DNA of 64,000 bases from AP-15 sp963846635 (lineage in GTDB: Bacteria; Pseudomonadota; Alphaproteobacteria; ATCC43930; CGMCC-115725): NCBI GenBank assembly GCA_963846635.1, contig CAWJXM010000035.1, positions 1-64,000 of the forward strand, in the 5' to 3' direction. Positions 8,920 to 17,863 of the stretch are shown in pieces. Every line of letters begins with the position of its first letter. The stretch's first letter is position 1. The notes under the pieces are model-generated. The model did not search any database. It saw nothing but the letters and a program-made list of their open reading frames with translations, and had not been told where the DNA came from. The translations under genes were made by a program, and so were the position numbers.

Positions 8920-9695
8920 GCGATCGAGGCAGGCGCCGGTGCCGGCTCCGCCGTTGCGGGTGCTGGGGAGGAGAGCTTGACCTCGCCGATCACGTCTTGT
9001 TGAAGGGCGCGGCGCTGCAGCCACAATACGCCGAAAAGATCGAAGATGCCGACGCCGAGGCGGTCGAAGACACCGTATTTCGATACGCCGCGGCGGCGCG
9101 GACGATGATTGACGGGCTCCGAGCGCACTGCCCCGCCGGCGCGTAGCACCAATGGCGGCAAAAAGCGATGCATATGATCAAAAGCCGGCAATTCCAGAAA
9201 TAAACGGCGTGGCAACAGTTTGAGGCCGCAGCCCGTATCGGGGGTCGCATCGCCGAGGAGGCGAGACCGGACACCGTTGGCGATCCGCGATGCAATACGT
9301 CTCCAGCGGCTGTCATGCCGCTTTTTGCGATAGCCGCAGACGAGCAGCGGCGGATCAACGGGCGCCGCGCGCGCCAAGCGCCACAGCCGCAGAATGTCGG
9401 CAGGATCATTCTGGCCGTCGCCGTCGAGCGTAGCAATCCAAAAGCCACGGGCTGCCCTGACCCCGGTCAGGATCGCTGCACTCTGCCCGCAGCTGCGCCG
9501 ATGGCGCAGCAAGCGCAACTGCGGCAGCTCTAAGCCGAGGCGTTCGATTTCGGCCGCACTTCCATCGTTGCTCCCGTCATCGACATAGATGATCTCGTAT
9601 CGCGAGAGACCGCTCAGCGCCGCAGTGATCTCGGCGACGAGCGGCGCGATGTTGTCGGCCTCATTGCGGACCGGAATGACGATCGAAAGATCCAT
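8916..9695 (-). CDS. GT2 family glycosyltransferase (polyprenyl-phosphate sugar transferase type)
   Basis: The 259-residue protein begins MDLSIVIPVRNE and has the DPM1/ArnC-like GT-A elements: YVDDGSNDGS, the metal-binding DGDGQNDP and a GCGLKLLPRR acceptor-site segment. These enzymes usually transfer mannose or another sugar to a polyprenyl phosphate at the inner membrane. The two C-terminal membrane helices of ArnC are reduced to about one hydrophobic stretch (GVGIFDLFGVLWL). It forms a two-gene unit with the TVP38-like protein by a four-base overlap, so a joint role in lipid-linked sugar handling is a reasonable inference. An upstream ATG is rejected because the conserved strand starts at 9695. 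Confidence 0.85.
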   Translation of the reverse strand: MDLSIVIPVRNEADNIAPLVAEITAALSGLSRYEIIYVDDGSNDGSAAEIERLGLELPQLRLLRHRRSCGQSAAILTGVRAARGFWIATLDGDGQNDPADILRLWRLARAAPVDPPLLVCGYRKKRHDSRWRRIASRIANGVRSRLLGDATPDTGCGLKLLPRRLFLELPAFDHMHRFLPPLVLRAGGAVRSEPVNHRPRRRGVSKYGVFDRLGVGIFDLFGVLWLQRRALQQDVIGEVKLSSPAPATAEPAPAPASIA

Positions 9696-9823
9696 AACCG
9701 GCGCTTTTTTCTCAGCTGTGGCACGAGTGCGACAAAGCAGTCGATATGCTGATCGCCTTTGATGATAGGCGGGCCGTGTAGGATGTTTCCCTGAGCGCGC
9801 ATAGATTGGCCGGGAGGGCATCG

Positions 9824-11716
9824 ATGTCGGACGATATTGACGTCAACGTGCCGGCTGTCGGGCAGCAGACTGCTGCAGCCGGACGGCGGTCGAGGATTCG
9901 TGTGGTGTGGCGGCCGTTGCCCGGCTGGCGGGTTGGCGCTACGGGTTTTGGCCTCATCCGCATGTCGCTGCTCGCCTTTTCGGTCGGGGTTGTCGCCGGG
10001 CTCGGCGCTTTCGTTTTTCGTGAACTGATCGGCTTCGTCCATAACGTTCTATTCCTCGGAAAATTCGCTTTTGAGTACGACGCAAACCTATTCACACCCC
10101 CAAGCCCGTGGGGCGCGGGAGTCATTCTTGTCCCCATCATCGGGGCAATCATCGTCACCTTCCTCGTCGTGAATTTTGCCCCCGAGGCCAAGGGCCACGG
10201 CGTCCCCGAAGTCATGGACGCAATCTATTACGGTGAGGGCAAAATCCGGCCGGTGGTGGCACTGGTAAAGTCGCTTGCCTCAGCATTTGCTATCGGTAGC
10301 GGCGCTTCGGTCGGACGAGAAGGCCCGATTGTACAGATCGGCTCGTCGTTCGGCTCGACCCTTGGCCAGATCATCCACATGCATCCGGCGCAGCGGATCG
10401 TGTTGATCGCCAGCGGGGCCGGCGCCGGTATCGCCGCTACGTTCAATACGCCGATCGGCGGCGTGCTGTTCGCGATCGAGCTGATGCTTCCCGAGGTCAG
10501 CGTGAATACGTTTCTGCCGGTTGCGGTGGCGACCGGTACGGCAACGTTTATCGGACGGATCTTCTTCGGCACCCATCCATCATTTCAGGTTCCCCCGATT
10601 GTTGCCCTTCCGCCAGATCCCGGGTGGGCGGCATTGATCATCCTGCTTTATGTCGTGCTCGGTCTTATCGTTGGGCTGGCCGCCGCTGGTTATGTTCGTG
10701 GCTTGTACGCGCTCGAAGATTTGTTCGAGCGTATCCCGGGAAATTATCTACGCCATTGCTTAGGCATGGCCCTCGTCGGCTTGTTGATGTATGGGCTTTA
10801 TCGCGGCTTTGGCCATTACTACGTCGAGGGCGTCGGTTACGCGACAATTCAGGCGATTCTGACCGGGCAGCTGAGCTTCGCCGGATTGTTTGCCCTCCTC
10901 TTCATCTGTAAGCTTGCGGCGACCTCGCTGAGCCTGGGCTCGGGTTCCTCGGGCGGCATCTTCTCGCCGTCGTTGTTCATGGGCGCCACTTTGGGCGCCG
11001 CCTTCGCCGGGTTCATCCTGCTGATCGCTCCCGGCATCCCGGTCAATGTGCCGGCCTTTGCGATGATCGGCATGGGTGCCATGGTCGGCGGCGCCACCGG
11101 CGCGGCGATGACGGCCGTTACGATGATCTTTGAGATGACCCGCGACTACGCCATCGTATTACCGATGATTTTGTCAGTCGCCGTGGCGCTCGGCGTGCGG
11201 CGGATGCTGTCGCGCGAAAACATCTATACGCTCAAGCTGGCGCGGCGCGGTCACCTTATCCCAAAGGCGCTCCAGGCCAACATGTTCCTCATCCGCAAGG
11301 CGCGGGAGGTCATGGAGCGGAAGGTGTTGATCGTGCCAGCCGATCTTGGCATCAACGCCTTTCTGTCGCAGCCCGATCATGGTTCCGGTATGCAGCACAT
11401 CGTGATTGCCAAAGGCGACCGCATCCATGGTGTCGTCCGCATCAATACCTCGCTTCGACATGGCATCGCCGAGCCCGGAGCCGACATTGCATTCGGCGAT
11501 GTCGCGACACGCAACTTCACGCTCGCCAGAGAAGACGATGCTGCCTTCGACGTCATCAAACGGATGTGGCGACATCACGCCGTAATGGCGGTCGTCGTGC
11601 GCAGCAACTCCGGCAGGCGGTACCGCCTGCCGCGGCCCAGTGATGTGCTCGGGGTCATCAGCAAGGAGCACGTCGCCGACGCCGTCGCCGGCAGCATCCA
11701 GGTCTATCCAAGATGA
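9824..11716 (+). CDS. ClC family chloride channel or H+/Cl- exchanger with CBS-like C-terminus
   Basis: This protein of about 630 residues has roughly ten or more membrane helices. The three ClC filter regions are present: GHGVPEV (usually GSGIPEV) near residue 125, GREGP near 164 with the gating glutamate, and GSSGGIFSPSLFMGA in the second half. An N-terminal cytosolic segment and a C-terminal region of about 160 residues look like paired CBS domains. The ATG at 9824 is preferred over one six codons upstream because GGGAGGG lies seven bases before it. The Ser-to-His change in the first filter motif means anion preference and channel or exchanger mode cannot be settled. Confidence 0.9.
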   Translation: MSDDIDVNVPAVGQQTAAAGRRSRIRVVWRPLPGWRVGATGFGLIRMSLLAFSVGVVAGLGAFVFRELIGFVHNVLFLGKFAFEYDANLFTPPSPWGAGVILVPIIGAIIVTFLVVNFAPEAKGHGVPEVMDAIYYGEGKIRPVVALVKSLASAFAIGSGASVGREGPIVQIGSSFGSTLGQIIHMHPAQRIVLIASGAGAGIAATFNTPIGGVLFAIELMLPEVSVNTFLPVAVATGTATFIGRIFFGTHPSFQVPPIVALPPDPGWAALIILLYVVLGLIVGLAAAGYVRGLYALEDLFERIPGNYLRHCLGMALVGLLMYGLYRGFGHYYVEGVGYATIQAILTGQLSFAGLFALLFICKLAATSLSLGSGSSGGIFSPSLFMGATLGAAFAGFILLIAPGIPVNVPAFAMIGMGAMVGGATGAAMTAVTMIFEMTRDYAIVLPMILSVAVALGVRRMLSRENIYTLKLARRGHLIPKALQANMFLIRKAREVMERKVLIVPADLGINAFLSQPDHGSGMQHIVIAKGDRIHGVVRINTSLRHGIAEPGADIAFGDVATRNFTLAREDDAAFDVIKRMWRHHAVMAVVVRSNSGRRYRLPRPSDVLGVISKEHVADAVAGSIQVYPR

Positions 11717-11800
11717 GGATGCGCCGATTTGGCCGTGCCGGCGCGGTTCGAAGCGCCTCGCCTGGGAACCTGCTGCCGCTTGCAGCATTAAGAATGAAGG

Positions 11801-11998
11801 ATGAACAAGCGGCAGACTATAGAGCTGGCGTCGATCCTCATTAACCAACACGGCCGTTGGGCGCTTGCCATGGCGAGGCAACGGCGCGCGCAACACGCGC
11901 GTGAGCCCGCCTCGGAAGCGTTTCGCGTGTGGAATGCGATCACGATCGAGACCGCCCGGCTGTTGCGGGCACGAGCCCGTCGCCTGCGTGCCGGATGA
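11801..11998 (+). CDS. small basic protein of unknown function
   Basis: This 65-residue open frame begins MNKRQTIELASILINQHG and continues with an Arg/Ala-rich helical stretch. A GAAGG sequence lies just upstream. It sits 84 bases after the ClC gene on the same strand and ends six bases before the convergent pyruvate kinase gene. I do not recognise a family. Its neat fit between two genes and amphipathic character make it a plausible real gene, but it could be spurious. Confidence 0.45.
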   Translation: MNKRQTIELASILINQHGRWALAMARQRRAQHAREPASEAFRVWNAITIETARLLRARARRLRAG

Positions 11999-12004
11999 CT
12001 GTTC

Positions 12005-13423
12005 TCAGCGATCGACCCAGGCGATGCGCAGCACATTAGTGGCGCCAGGTGTCCCGAATGGGACGCCGGCAGTCACGACAATGCGCTGGCCGGGCTCGGC
12101 GATCGCCTCACGGTGCGCAATTCGTGCGGCTTTTTGGACCATATCGGTGAAGTTTTTGACGTCGCTCGTGTGCACGCAATGCGCCCCCCATAAAATCGCG
12201 AGGCGGCGGGCGGTGCCGAGTTGCGAGGTCAACACCAGCAGGGGCGCTTCGGGGCGCTCGCGCGCGGCGCGCAGAGCCGTCGCACCCGAGGTCGTATAGG
12301 AGACGATCGCTGCCGCACCGACCGTCGAGGCGACCTGTGCGGCGGCGGCGCTGATCGCATCGGGTGCGGTGTGTTCGAGTTCGATCCGGGTGCCTTCGAG
12401 CATCGTGCGATAGAGCGGATCGCCCTGCACCCGGCAAGCGATGCGGTCCATCATCGCCGCTGCCTCGACCGGGTACCGGCCAGCCGCGGTTTCTGCCGAC
12501 AGCATGACGGCGTCGGCGCCGTCATAGACCGCAGTCGCGACATCCGAAGCCTCGGCGCGGGTCGGTGTCGGCGCGTTGATCATCGATTCGAGCATCTGCG
12601 TGGCGACAATGACCGGCTTGCCGGCCAATCGGCAGGCATGCACGACCTGTTTCTGCACGCACGGCACATCCTCAGGCGGCATTTCGACCCCGAGATCACC
12701 GCGGGCGACCATAACTGCGTCTGACAGCTCGATAATCTCGGAAAGGCGCTGGATGGCCGACGGCTTTTCCAGCTTGACCATGATACCGGCGCGGCCGGCC
12801 ACGAGCTTACGCCCTTCGGCGACGTCGTCGGGCCGCTGCACAAAGGAAAGCGCGATCCAATCCGCGCCATGATCGAGCGCAAAGGCGAGATCGGCATGGT
12901 CTTTTGCGGTAATCGCCGAGACCGCGAGGACGGCGTTTGGCACATTGACGCCCTTGCGGTCGGACAGAGTCCCGCCGACCCGGCAAAGGGTCTCGGCGTA
13001 TTCGGTGCCGCATCGCTCGGCTTGAAGCCGCACCTTGCCGTCATCGAGCAAGAGCTCCGTCCCCGGCTGCAGTGCTTCAAAGATCTCTGGGTGCGGCAAC
13101 GGCGCCCGGCTTTGGTCCCCTGGCCGGCGGTCGAGATCGAGACGGAAATGCGCTCCTGCCGCGAGTTGGATTGGGCCCTCGGCAAAGGTGCCGAGGCGCA
13201 GCTTTGGCCCCTGCAAATCGGCGAGGATGCCGATTGGGCGACCGATATCCTTTTCGACCTGTCGGATCGCCTGAAACCGAGCGTCGTGATCGGCATGGGT
13301 GCCATGGCTGAAATTAAGCCGGAACACATCGACGCCGGCGTCGAACAAGGCACGGATCTGCGCTTTGGTCGAGCTCGCCGGCCCGAGGGTCGCGACAATC
13401 TTCGCGCTGCGCTGGCGCCGCAT
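12005..13423 (-). CDS. pyk: pyruvate kinase
   Basis: This enzyme transfers phosphate from phosphoenolpyruvate to ADP, giving pyruvate and ATP. The 472-residue protein has all key elements: ATLGPAS at the N-terminus, NFSHG, ADLQGPKLRLG, and the signature VKLEKPSAI with active-site lysine. MVARGDLGVEMP, ATQMLESM and a C-terminal allosteric domain with VVTAGVPFGTPGATN follow. It is transcribed in the same direction just after the glycerate 2-kinase gene (24 bases), as in ttuD-ttuE-like arrangements. Phosphoglycerate made from glycerate could therefore be carried to pyruvate via enolase encoded elsewhere. Confidence 0.96.
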   Translation of the reverse strand: MRRQRSAKIVATLGPASSTKAQIRALFDAGVDVFRLNFSHGTHADHDARFQAIRQVEKDIGRPIGILADLQGPKLRLGTFAEGPIQLAAGAHFRLDLDRRPGDQSRAPLPHPEIFEALQPGTELLLDDGKVRLQAERCGTEYAETLCRVGGTLSDRKGVNVPNAVLAVSAITAKDHADLAFALDHGADWIALSFVQRPDDVAEGRKLVAGRAGIMVKLEKPSAIQRLSEIIELSDAVMVARGDLGVEMPPEDVPCVQKQVVHACRLAGKPVIVATQMLESMINAPTPTRAEASDVATAVYDGADAVMLSAETAAGRYPVEAAAMMDRIACRVQGDPLYRTMLEGTRIELEHTAPDAISAAAAQVASTVGAAAIVSYTTSGATALRAARERPEAPLLVLTSQLGTARRLAILWGAHCVHTSDVKNFTDMVQKAARIAHREAIAEPGQRIVVTAGVPFGTPGATNVLRIAWVDR

Positions 13424-13447
13424 ATCAGCTCCTAGCCGGACACCGAA

Positions 13448-14774
13448 TCAGCCGCCAACCAGAAGCGCCCTGAAATCATTGACATTGGTCAAGGTCGGAC
13501 CGGTCACGACAAGATCGTCGAGCGCCGCGAAGAAGCCGTAGCCGTCATTGTCGGCAAGCGAGACTTTTGCCGAGATACCATGCGCGGTCGCTCGTGCAAT
13601 GCTGTCAGGATACACGATCGCGCCGGCACTGTCTTCGGTTCCGTCGATGCCGTCGGTGTCGCAAGCCAAGGCCGAGATCCCTGGAGTGCCGTCGAGAGCC
13701 ACCGCCAAGGCCAACAGAAATTCGACATTGCGGCCGCCGCGGCCCTCGCCGCGGACCGTCACGGTGGTCTCGCCGCCGGACAATAGCACCGCCGGGGGAT
13801 GGATCACCTCTGCGCCAACGCGAAACTCGCCCGCGCGCAGCTGAAGTGCTATCGCCGCGTGGACCTGCGCCACCTCACGAGCCTCGCCCTCGATCCGATC
13901 GCTGAGCACGATTGGCGTGACCTTTTGCCGCAATGCAATCGAAGCGGCCGCTTTGAGCGATGCTTGCGGCGAAGCGATCAGCTCGAATGAGGCATGTCGA
14001 AAGAGCGGATCGCCGGGCTTTGGGGTTTCCGCGGGGGCCGCGCGAAGGTGTCTGATTACGCTCTCGGGTTCGTCGATACGATATTTCGCGAGCACTCCGA
14101 GGGCGTCGGCGTAGGTCGTCGGGTCGGGTACTGTCGGCCCGGAAGCGATAACTGCCGGGTCGTCTCCGGGAACGTCCGAAATCGCCAAAGTCACAACTTC
14201 GGGCCGGCGCCGCGGCAGCCGCCAAACGGCCGCCTTTGATCGCCGAGAGGTGCTTGCGTACCGCATTGATCTCGCTGATTGTGGCACCCGAGCGCAGCAA
14301 TGCCCGTGTCACTACCTGCTTGTCCGCCAATGTCAATCCCGGCGCCGGCAGCGCCAACAGTGCCGAGCCGCCCCCCGACGCCAGAAAGACCAGCTGGTCG
14401 TCGCTGCCAAGGCCATGTGCCAGATCGAGCATGCGGCGCGCCGCTCGCTCGCCCGCATCGTCAGGGACCGGATGACTCGCCTCGAGGATTTCGACGCGAT
14501 CGCAAGGGAGCGCGTGTCCGTAACGCGTCAGCACGACCCCTTCGAGCGGTCCCGACCAGAGCGCTTCAAAGGCATGAGCCATCGCGGCAGCGGCTTTGCC
14601 GGCGCCGATCAGTAATGTGCGTCCGGGGACCGGCGCGGGGATATGGCCGATCATCGCCTGCCGCGGGTCCGCTGCCGCGAGCGCCGCGTCGAACAAGGCT
14701 CTCAACAATTCGCCCGGCGGCGATTGATATCGCGTCGCCACGTCGCTCTTCCGTATTGCCAAGTCGAGCGACAT
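13448..14774 (-). pseudogene. ttuD: glycerate 2-kinase (MOFRL family, TtuD/GckA type), one frameshift
   Basis: Glycerate 2-kinase phosphorylates D-glycerate to 2-phosphoglycerate; older annotations call the family hydroxypyruvate reductase. The N-terminal half has GAGKAAAAMAHAFE and SGGGSALLALP, up to INAVRKHLSAIKGGRLA. The C-terminal half, in the next frame, begins EVVTLAISDVPGDD and carries the MOFRL motifs SGGETTVTV, GRGGRNVEFLLALA and DTDGIDGTEDSAG. Removing one C from the CCC at 14201-14203 (GGG on the plus strand) joins them into a 441-residue protein, the normal length. It lies upstream of pyk on the same strand. The break may be a sequencing error. Confidence 0.88.
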
Positions 14775-14869
14775 TTCATATCGAGCGCTGAGGAAACGCC
14801 AGCATTAGATCGTCATCAGATCGTCATCGCGGCGGTGCTGGTCCGGCGATCCGCTCGAGTGAGGCAGGT

Positions 14870-16364
14870 TTGGTGAAACTTTTCGGCCGCCGAGGTATTA
14901 TCAGGGCGGCGACTTTGACCTTGTTGCTGGTCGCGACAACGGCGAGCCACGCTGATCCCCAGCCGCCGCCGCAAAGGACGCCATTCTCGGAGGTTTTCGC
15001 TCAGCTGGCGGCAAAGCTGGTCGGGGTCGTTGTCAATATTTCGACAACTCAAGCCGGCCCAGGGCCAGCCGGCAAAAGCGCGGCCGATGCACACGCACCG
15101 GGTCCCAGCTCACAGCTCGACGAGGTCTTTCGCGATTTCTTCGGCGACAAGGGTGTACCTGGCGGGCAGGAAGGCCTGGTGCCGCCGGCGGCATCGCTGG
15201 GATCGGGTTTCATCATCGACCCGTCCGGGCTGATCGTGACCAATAATCACGTGATCGCGAATGCCGTCCAGATCACGGTCACGTTGTCCGACAACACGGC
15301 GTTGGCGGCGCATGTCGTCGGGCGCGACCCGATCAGCGATCTCGCCTTGCTGAAAGTCGATGCAAAGACGCCGCTGCCGGCCGCGCAATGGGGCGATTCG
15401 ATCCATGCTCGGGTTGGCGACTGGGTGCTCGCCATCGGTAACCCGTTCGGGCTCGGCGGCACTGTGACCTCCGGCATTATCTCCGCGACGGCGCGCGATA
15501 TCCATGCCGGACCCTATGATGATTTCCTGCAGACCGACGCCTCGATCAATCGCGGCAATTCGGGTGGGCCGATGTTCAATCTGAAGGGCGAGGTCATCGG
15601 CATCAATACCGCGATCTTCTCGCCGTTCGGGGGGCTCGATCGGGATCGGTTTTGCGATCCCTTCGGCCTCGGCGCGCCCGATCGTCGAGCAGCTAAAGGC
15701 GAGCGGCAAGGTCGAGCGCGGTTGGATCGGAGCACATATCCAGCCCGTCACCGACGATATCGCCCAGGCGATCGGGCTCGACAAGAGCCGGGGTGCGATG
15801 ATCGCGTCGCTCGATCCGGCAAGCCCGGCCGCGGAAGCAAAATTGCAGCCCGGGGATGTGATCCTGACTTATGACGGCCAAGCGATCGACCGCAGCCGGG
15901 AGTTGCCGCGACTGGTCGCCGACACGCCGCCCGACAAAACCGTCAAATTGTCGATCTGGCGAGACAGCAAGACCCAGAGCGTGGATTTGAAAGTCGCGCG
16001 CCTCGATGCGAACCGTCCACCACCGCCGCCGCCCGAGCCCGAAAAGCCGAAACCGCCGCCAACCGTCGACGCGCTCGGCGTAAAGCTTGCGCGCTTGACC
16101 GCCGATTCGCGCAAGCAGTTCTCGGTGCCCGACGCGGCAACAGGGGTGGTCGTCACCGAGGTCCCGGCAAACAGCACGGCAGCGACGCGGGGTCTGCGTC
16201 CAGGCGATCTTGTGATCGCCATCGGATCGGCCGCGGTCACCACTCCCGAAGAGGTTCAGCAGAAGGCCCTTTTGGCGAAAAAGAGCGGGCGCAAGGATCT
16301 CCTCGTCCGGGTCGAGCGCGACGGCATCACCCGGTTTATCGCCCTGCCTGCCGAAACCGGGTGA
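14870..16364 (+). pseudogene. periplasmic HtrA/DegP-like serine protease, one frameshift
   Basis: This is a Do-family protease/chaperone of the envelope. After a signal sequence (TLTLLLVATTASHA, about residues 15-28) come the catalytic His in VTNNHVI, Asp in SDLALLK and Ser in GNSGGP. The reading frame then breaks in a run of six G at 15629-15634. Downstream in the next frame are the rest of the protease domain (IGIGFAIPSASA), two PDZ domains and a Pro-rich linker. With one G removed the protein has 497 residues. A second paralogue lies at 24602-26216 on the other strand. It follows the glycerate kinase gene divergently, 95 bases apart. Confidence 0.87.
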
Positions 16365-16469
16365 AGGCGCTGGACCTTTGCGGACGCTTTCATACTCCGC
16401 GGCGGCTGATAGCGGGCGCGCTGGTCGATAAGAAGTGAATTTAATTGATGTGACGAGAAAAACGGATGT

Positions 16470-16497
16470 GTGTGAACCAGCTCACACCTGAGGTGTG
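16470..16497. promoter_or_regulatory. CRP-like palindrome with overlapping second inverted repeat
   Basis: GTGTGA, six bases and TCACAC (16470-16487) contain the exact TGTGA-N6-TCACA core bound by the CRP/FNR-like CRP class. Overlapping it, CACACC-TGA-GGTGTG (16483-16497) forms a second palindrome. The site lies about 130 bases upstream of the flavoprotein gene in an AT-rich stretch of the 250-base intergenic region. That position suits an activator or repressor site. Confidence 0.5.
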
Positions 16498-16614
16498 TAC
16501 GAGCGGTTACTTGATCTGACCGCAGTGGTGGGTCAAGATCTAAATCATAATCAAAAAAGCGCTATCACGTATACGAAAGCGGCGACTTTGATCGGTCGAG
16601 ACAGGGAGCGCATT

Positions 16615-17811
16615 ATGAAGAGTCGGCTCAACGAAGAAGATGCATTTGCGGTGGGCGGCCCGCTGGCGGTCTCCAGCGCACGGCCGCTCGATCGCGCAAG
16701 GGCGATCAGCGGATTGGTTCGCGACGAGGCGCTTGCATCCGAGCGCCTCGGGCGGCTCACCGACAAAGTGACGGCGGCCATGCTGGGCGCCAATCTGTTT
16801 TCGATCCGCCTCCCCAGAGACGATGGCGGGCTCGGCGGCACGGGTGTCGAGCTGTTCGAGGCTACCGAGGAGATCGCTCGGGCCGATGGCTCCGCCGGTT
16901 GGTGCATGCTGATATCCAACGGCACCGCGACCTTCGTCCACGATGGTGCTGACCCGAGGGCGCGGTGCGAGATCTTCGGAAACGGCCCCGTCGCGTGCTG
17001 GGCGACCTTACTCCCGAAAGCGAAGTCGGTTGCGGTCGATGGCGGGTTTCGCGTTTCGGGCAATTTTGCCTGGGGCTCGAGCAGCTCGTTCTCTCGCTGG
17101 GTCTTCGTCGCCGAGCCGATCGCCGATCGTGCCGGGCAACAATGGTTTCGCGCCCATCTCGTTCCCAAGGAAGATGTCGACATCAAGGAGGATTCGTGGG
17201 ACGTGATGGGCCTGCGGGCGACGGCCAGCATCGATTACGCGATCACCGAGAAGTTCGTGCCGGCATATCGCACCTTCGAATATCCGTTCCTGTCGGATGG
17301 CGACCCGCGGCACCCCTCGGCGCGCGGGCTTGTGGAACTGGGCCGGCCGGGCATGGCGGCGTTCGCCAGTGGTATCGGACTGCGGGCGCTTGATGAACTG
17401 CTCGCCGCCGCGCCCAAGACCAAGCGCCTGCAGGCGGAAGGCATGCAATCCGAAGACAATGTCGTGCAGTTCGGAATTGGCGAACTCGAAGGCAGATTGC
17501 GGGCGGCGCGGGGCTATTGCCTGGACTTGGTGGCCGAGCAGGACCGGGCGCTTGCGCAAGGCCGCATGCTGGACCCGAACCGCACGCTCGACATGCTGCA
17601 AGCCTTCCATACCCTGACGCGGGCAGCGCGCGACATGACCGTGTTCGCCTTCGACCAAGCCGGGACCACAGTCGTCCATGCGACAAACCCGCTGCAGCGG
17701 TGTCTGCGCGACATCTTCACCGGACTGAAACACGGGGTCGTCACCCCAGCGATCCTCGGGCGCATAGGCAAAGTACGGCTCGGGCTGGATTATGGGGCAG
17801 TGCGGCTTTAA
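16615..17811 (+). CDS. acyl-CoA-dehydrogenase-like flavoprotein (HpaH/HsaA-type monooxygenase group)
   Basis: The 398-residue protein has the acyl-CoA dehydrogenase fold: an N-terminal helical region with IRLPRDDGGLGG, a middle beta domain with RVSGNFAWGSSSSFS and WDVMGLRATAS, and a C-terminal helical bundle ending in GLKHGVVTPAILGRIGK. The pattern SGxWxxxSG with AWGSS and the absence of the usual catalytic glutamate context favour two-component flavin monooxygenases and related enzymes rather than true fatty acyl-CoA dehydrogenases. The start at 16615 has GGGAG eight bases upstream; an in-frame ATG 40 codons earlier lacks a site and lies over the CRP-like palindrome. Substrate unknown. It converges on the indolepyruvate oxidoreductase gene. 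Confidence 0.75.
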   Translation: MKSRLNEEDAFAVGGPLAVSSARPLDRARAISGLVRDEALASERLGRLTDKVTAAMLGANLFSIRLPRDDGGLGGTGVELFEATEEIARADGSAGWCMLISNGTATFVHDGADPRARCEIFGNGPVACWATLLPKAKSVAVDGGFRVSGNFAWGSSSSFSRWVFVAEPIADRAGQQWFRAHLVPKEDVDIKEDSWDVMGLRATASIDYAITEKFVPAYRTFEYPFLSDGDPRHPSARGLVELGRPGMAAFASGIGLRALDELLAAAPKTKRLQAEGMQSEDNVVQFGIGELEGRLRAARGYCLDLVAEQDRALAQGRMLDPNRTLDMLQAFHTLTRAARDMTVFAFDQAGTTVVHATNPLQRCLRDIFTGLKHGVVTPAILGRIGKVRLGLDYGAVRL

Positions 17812-17863
17812 AACCTCGCATCTCGAATAAGAGCAAGAGCGAGGCTCTGCCCGGACGGCCTCG

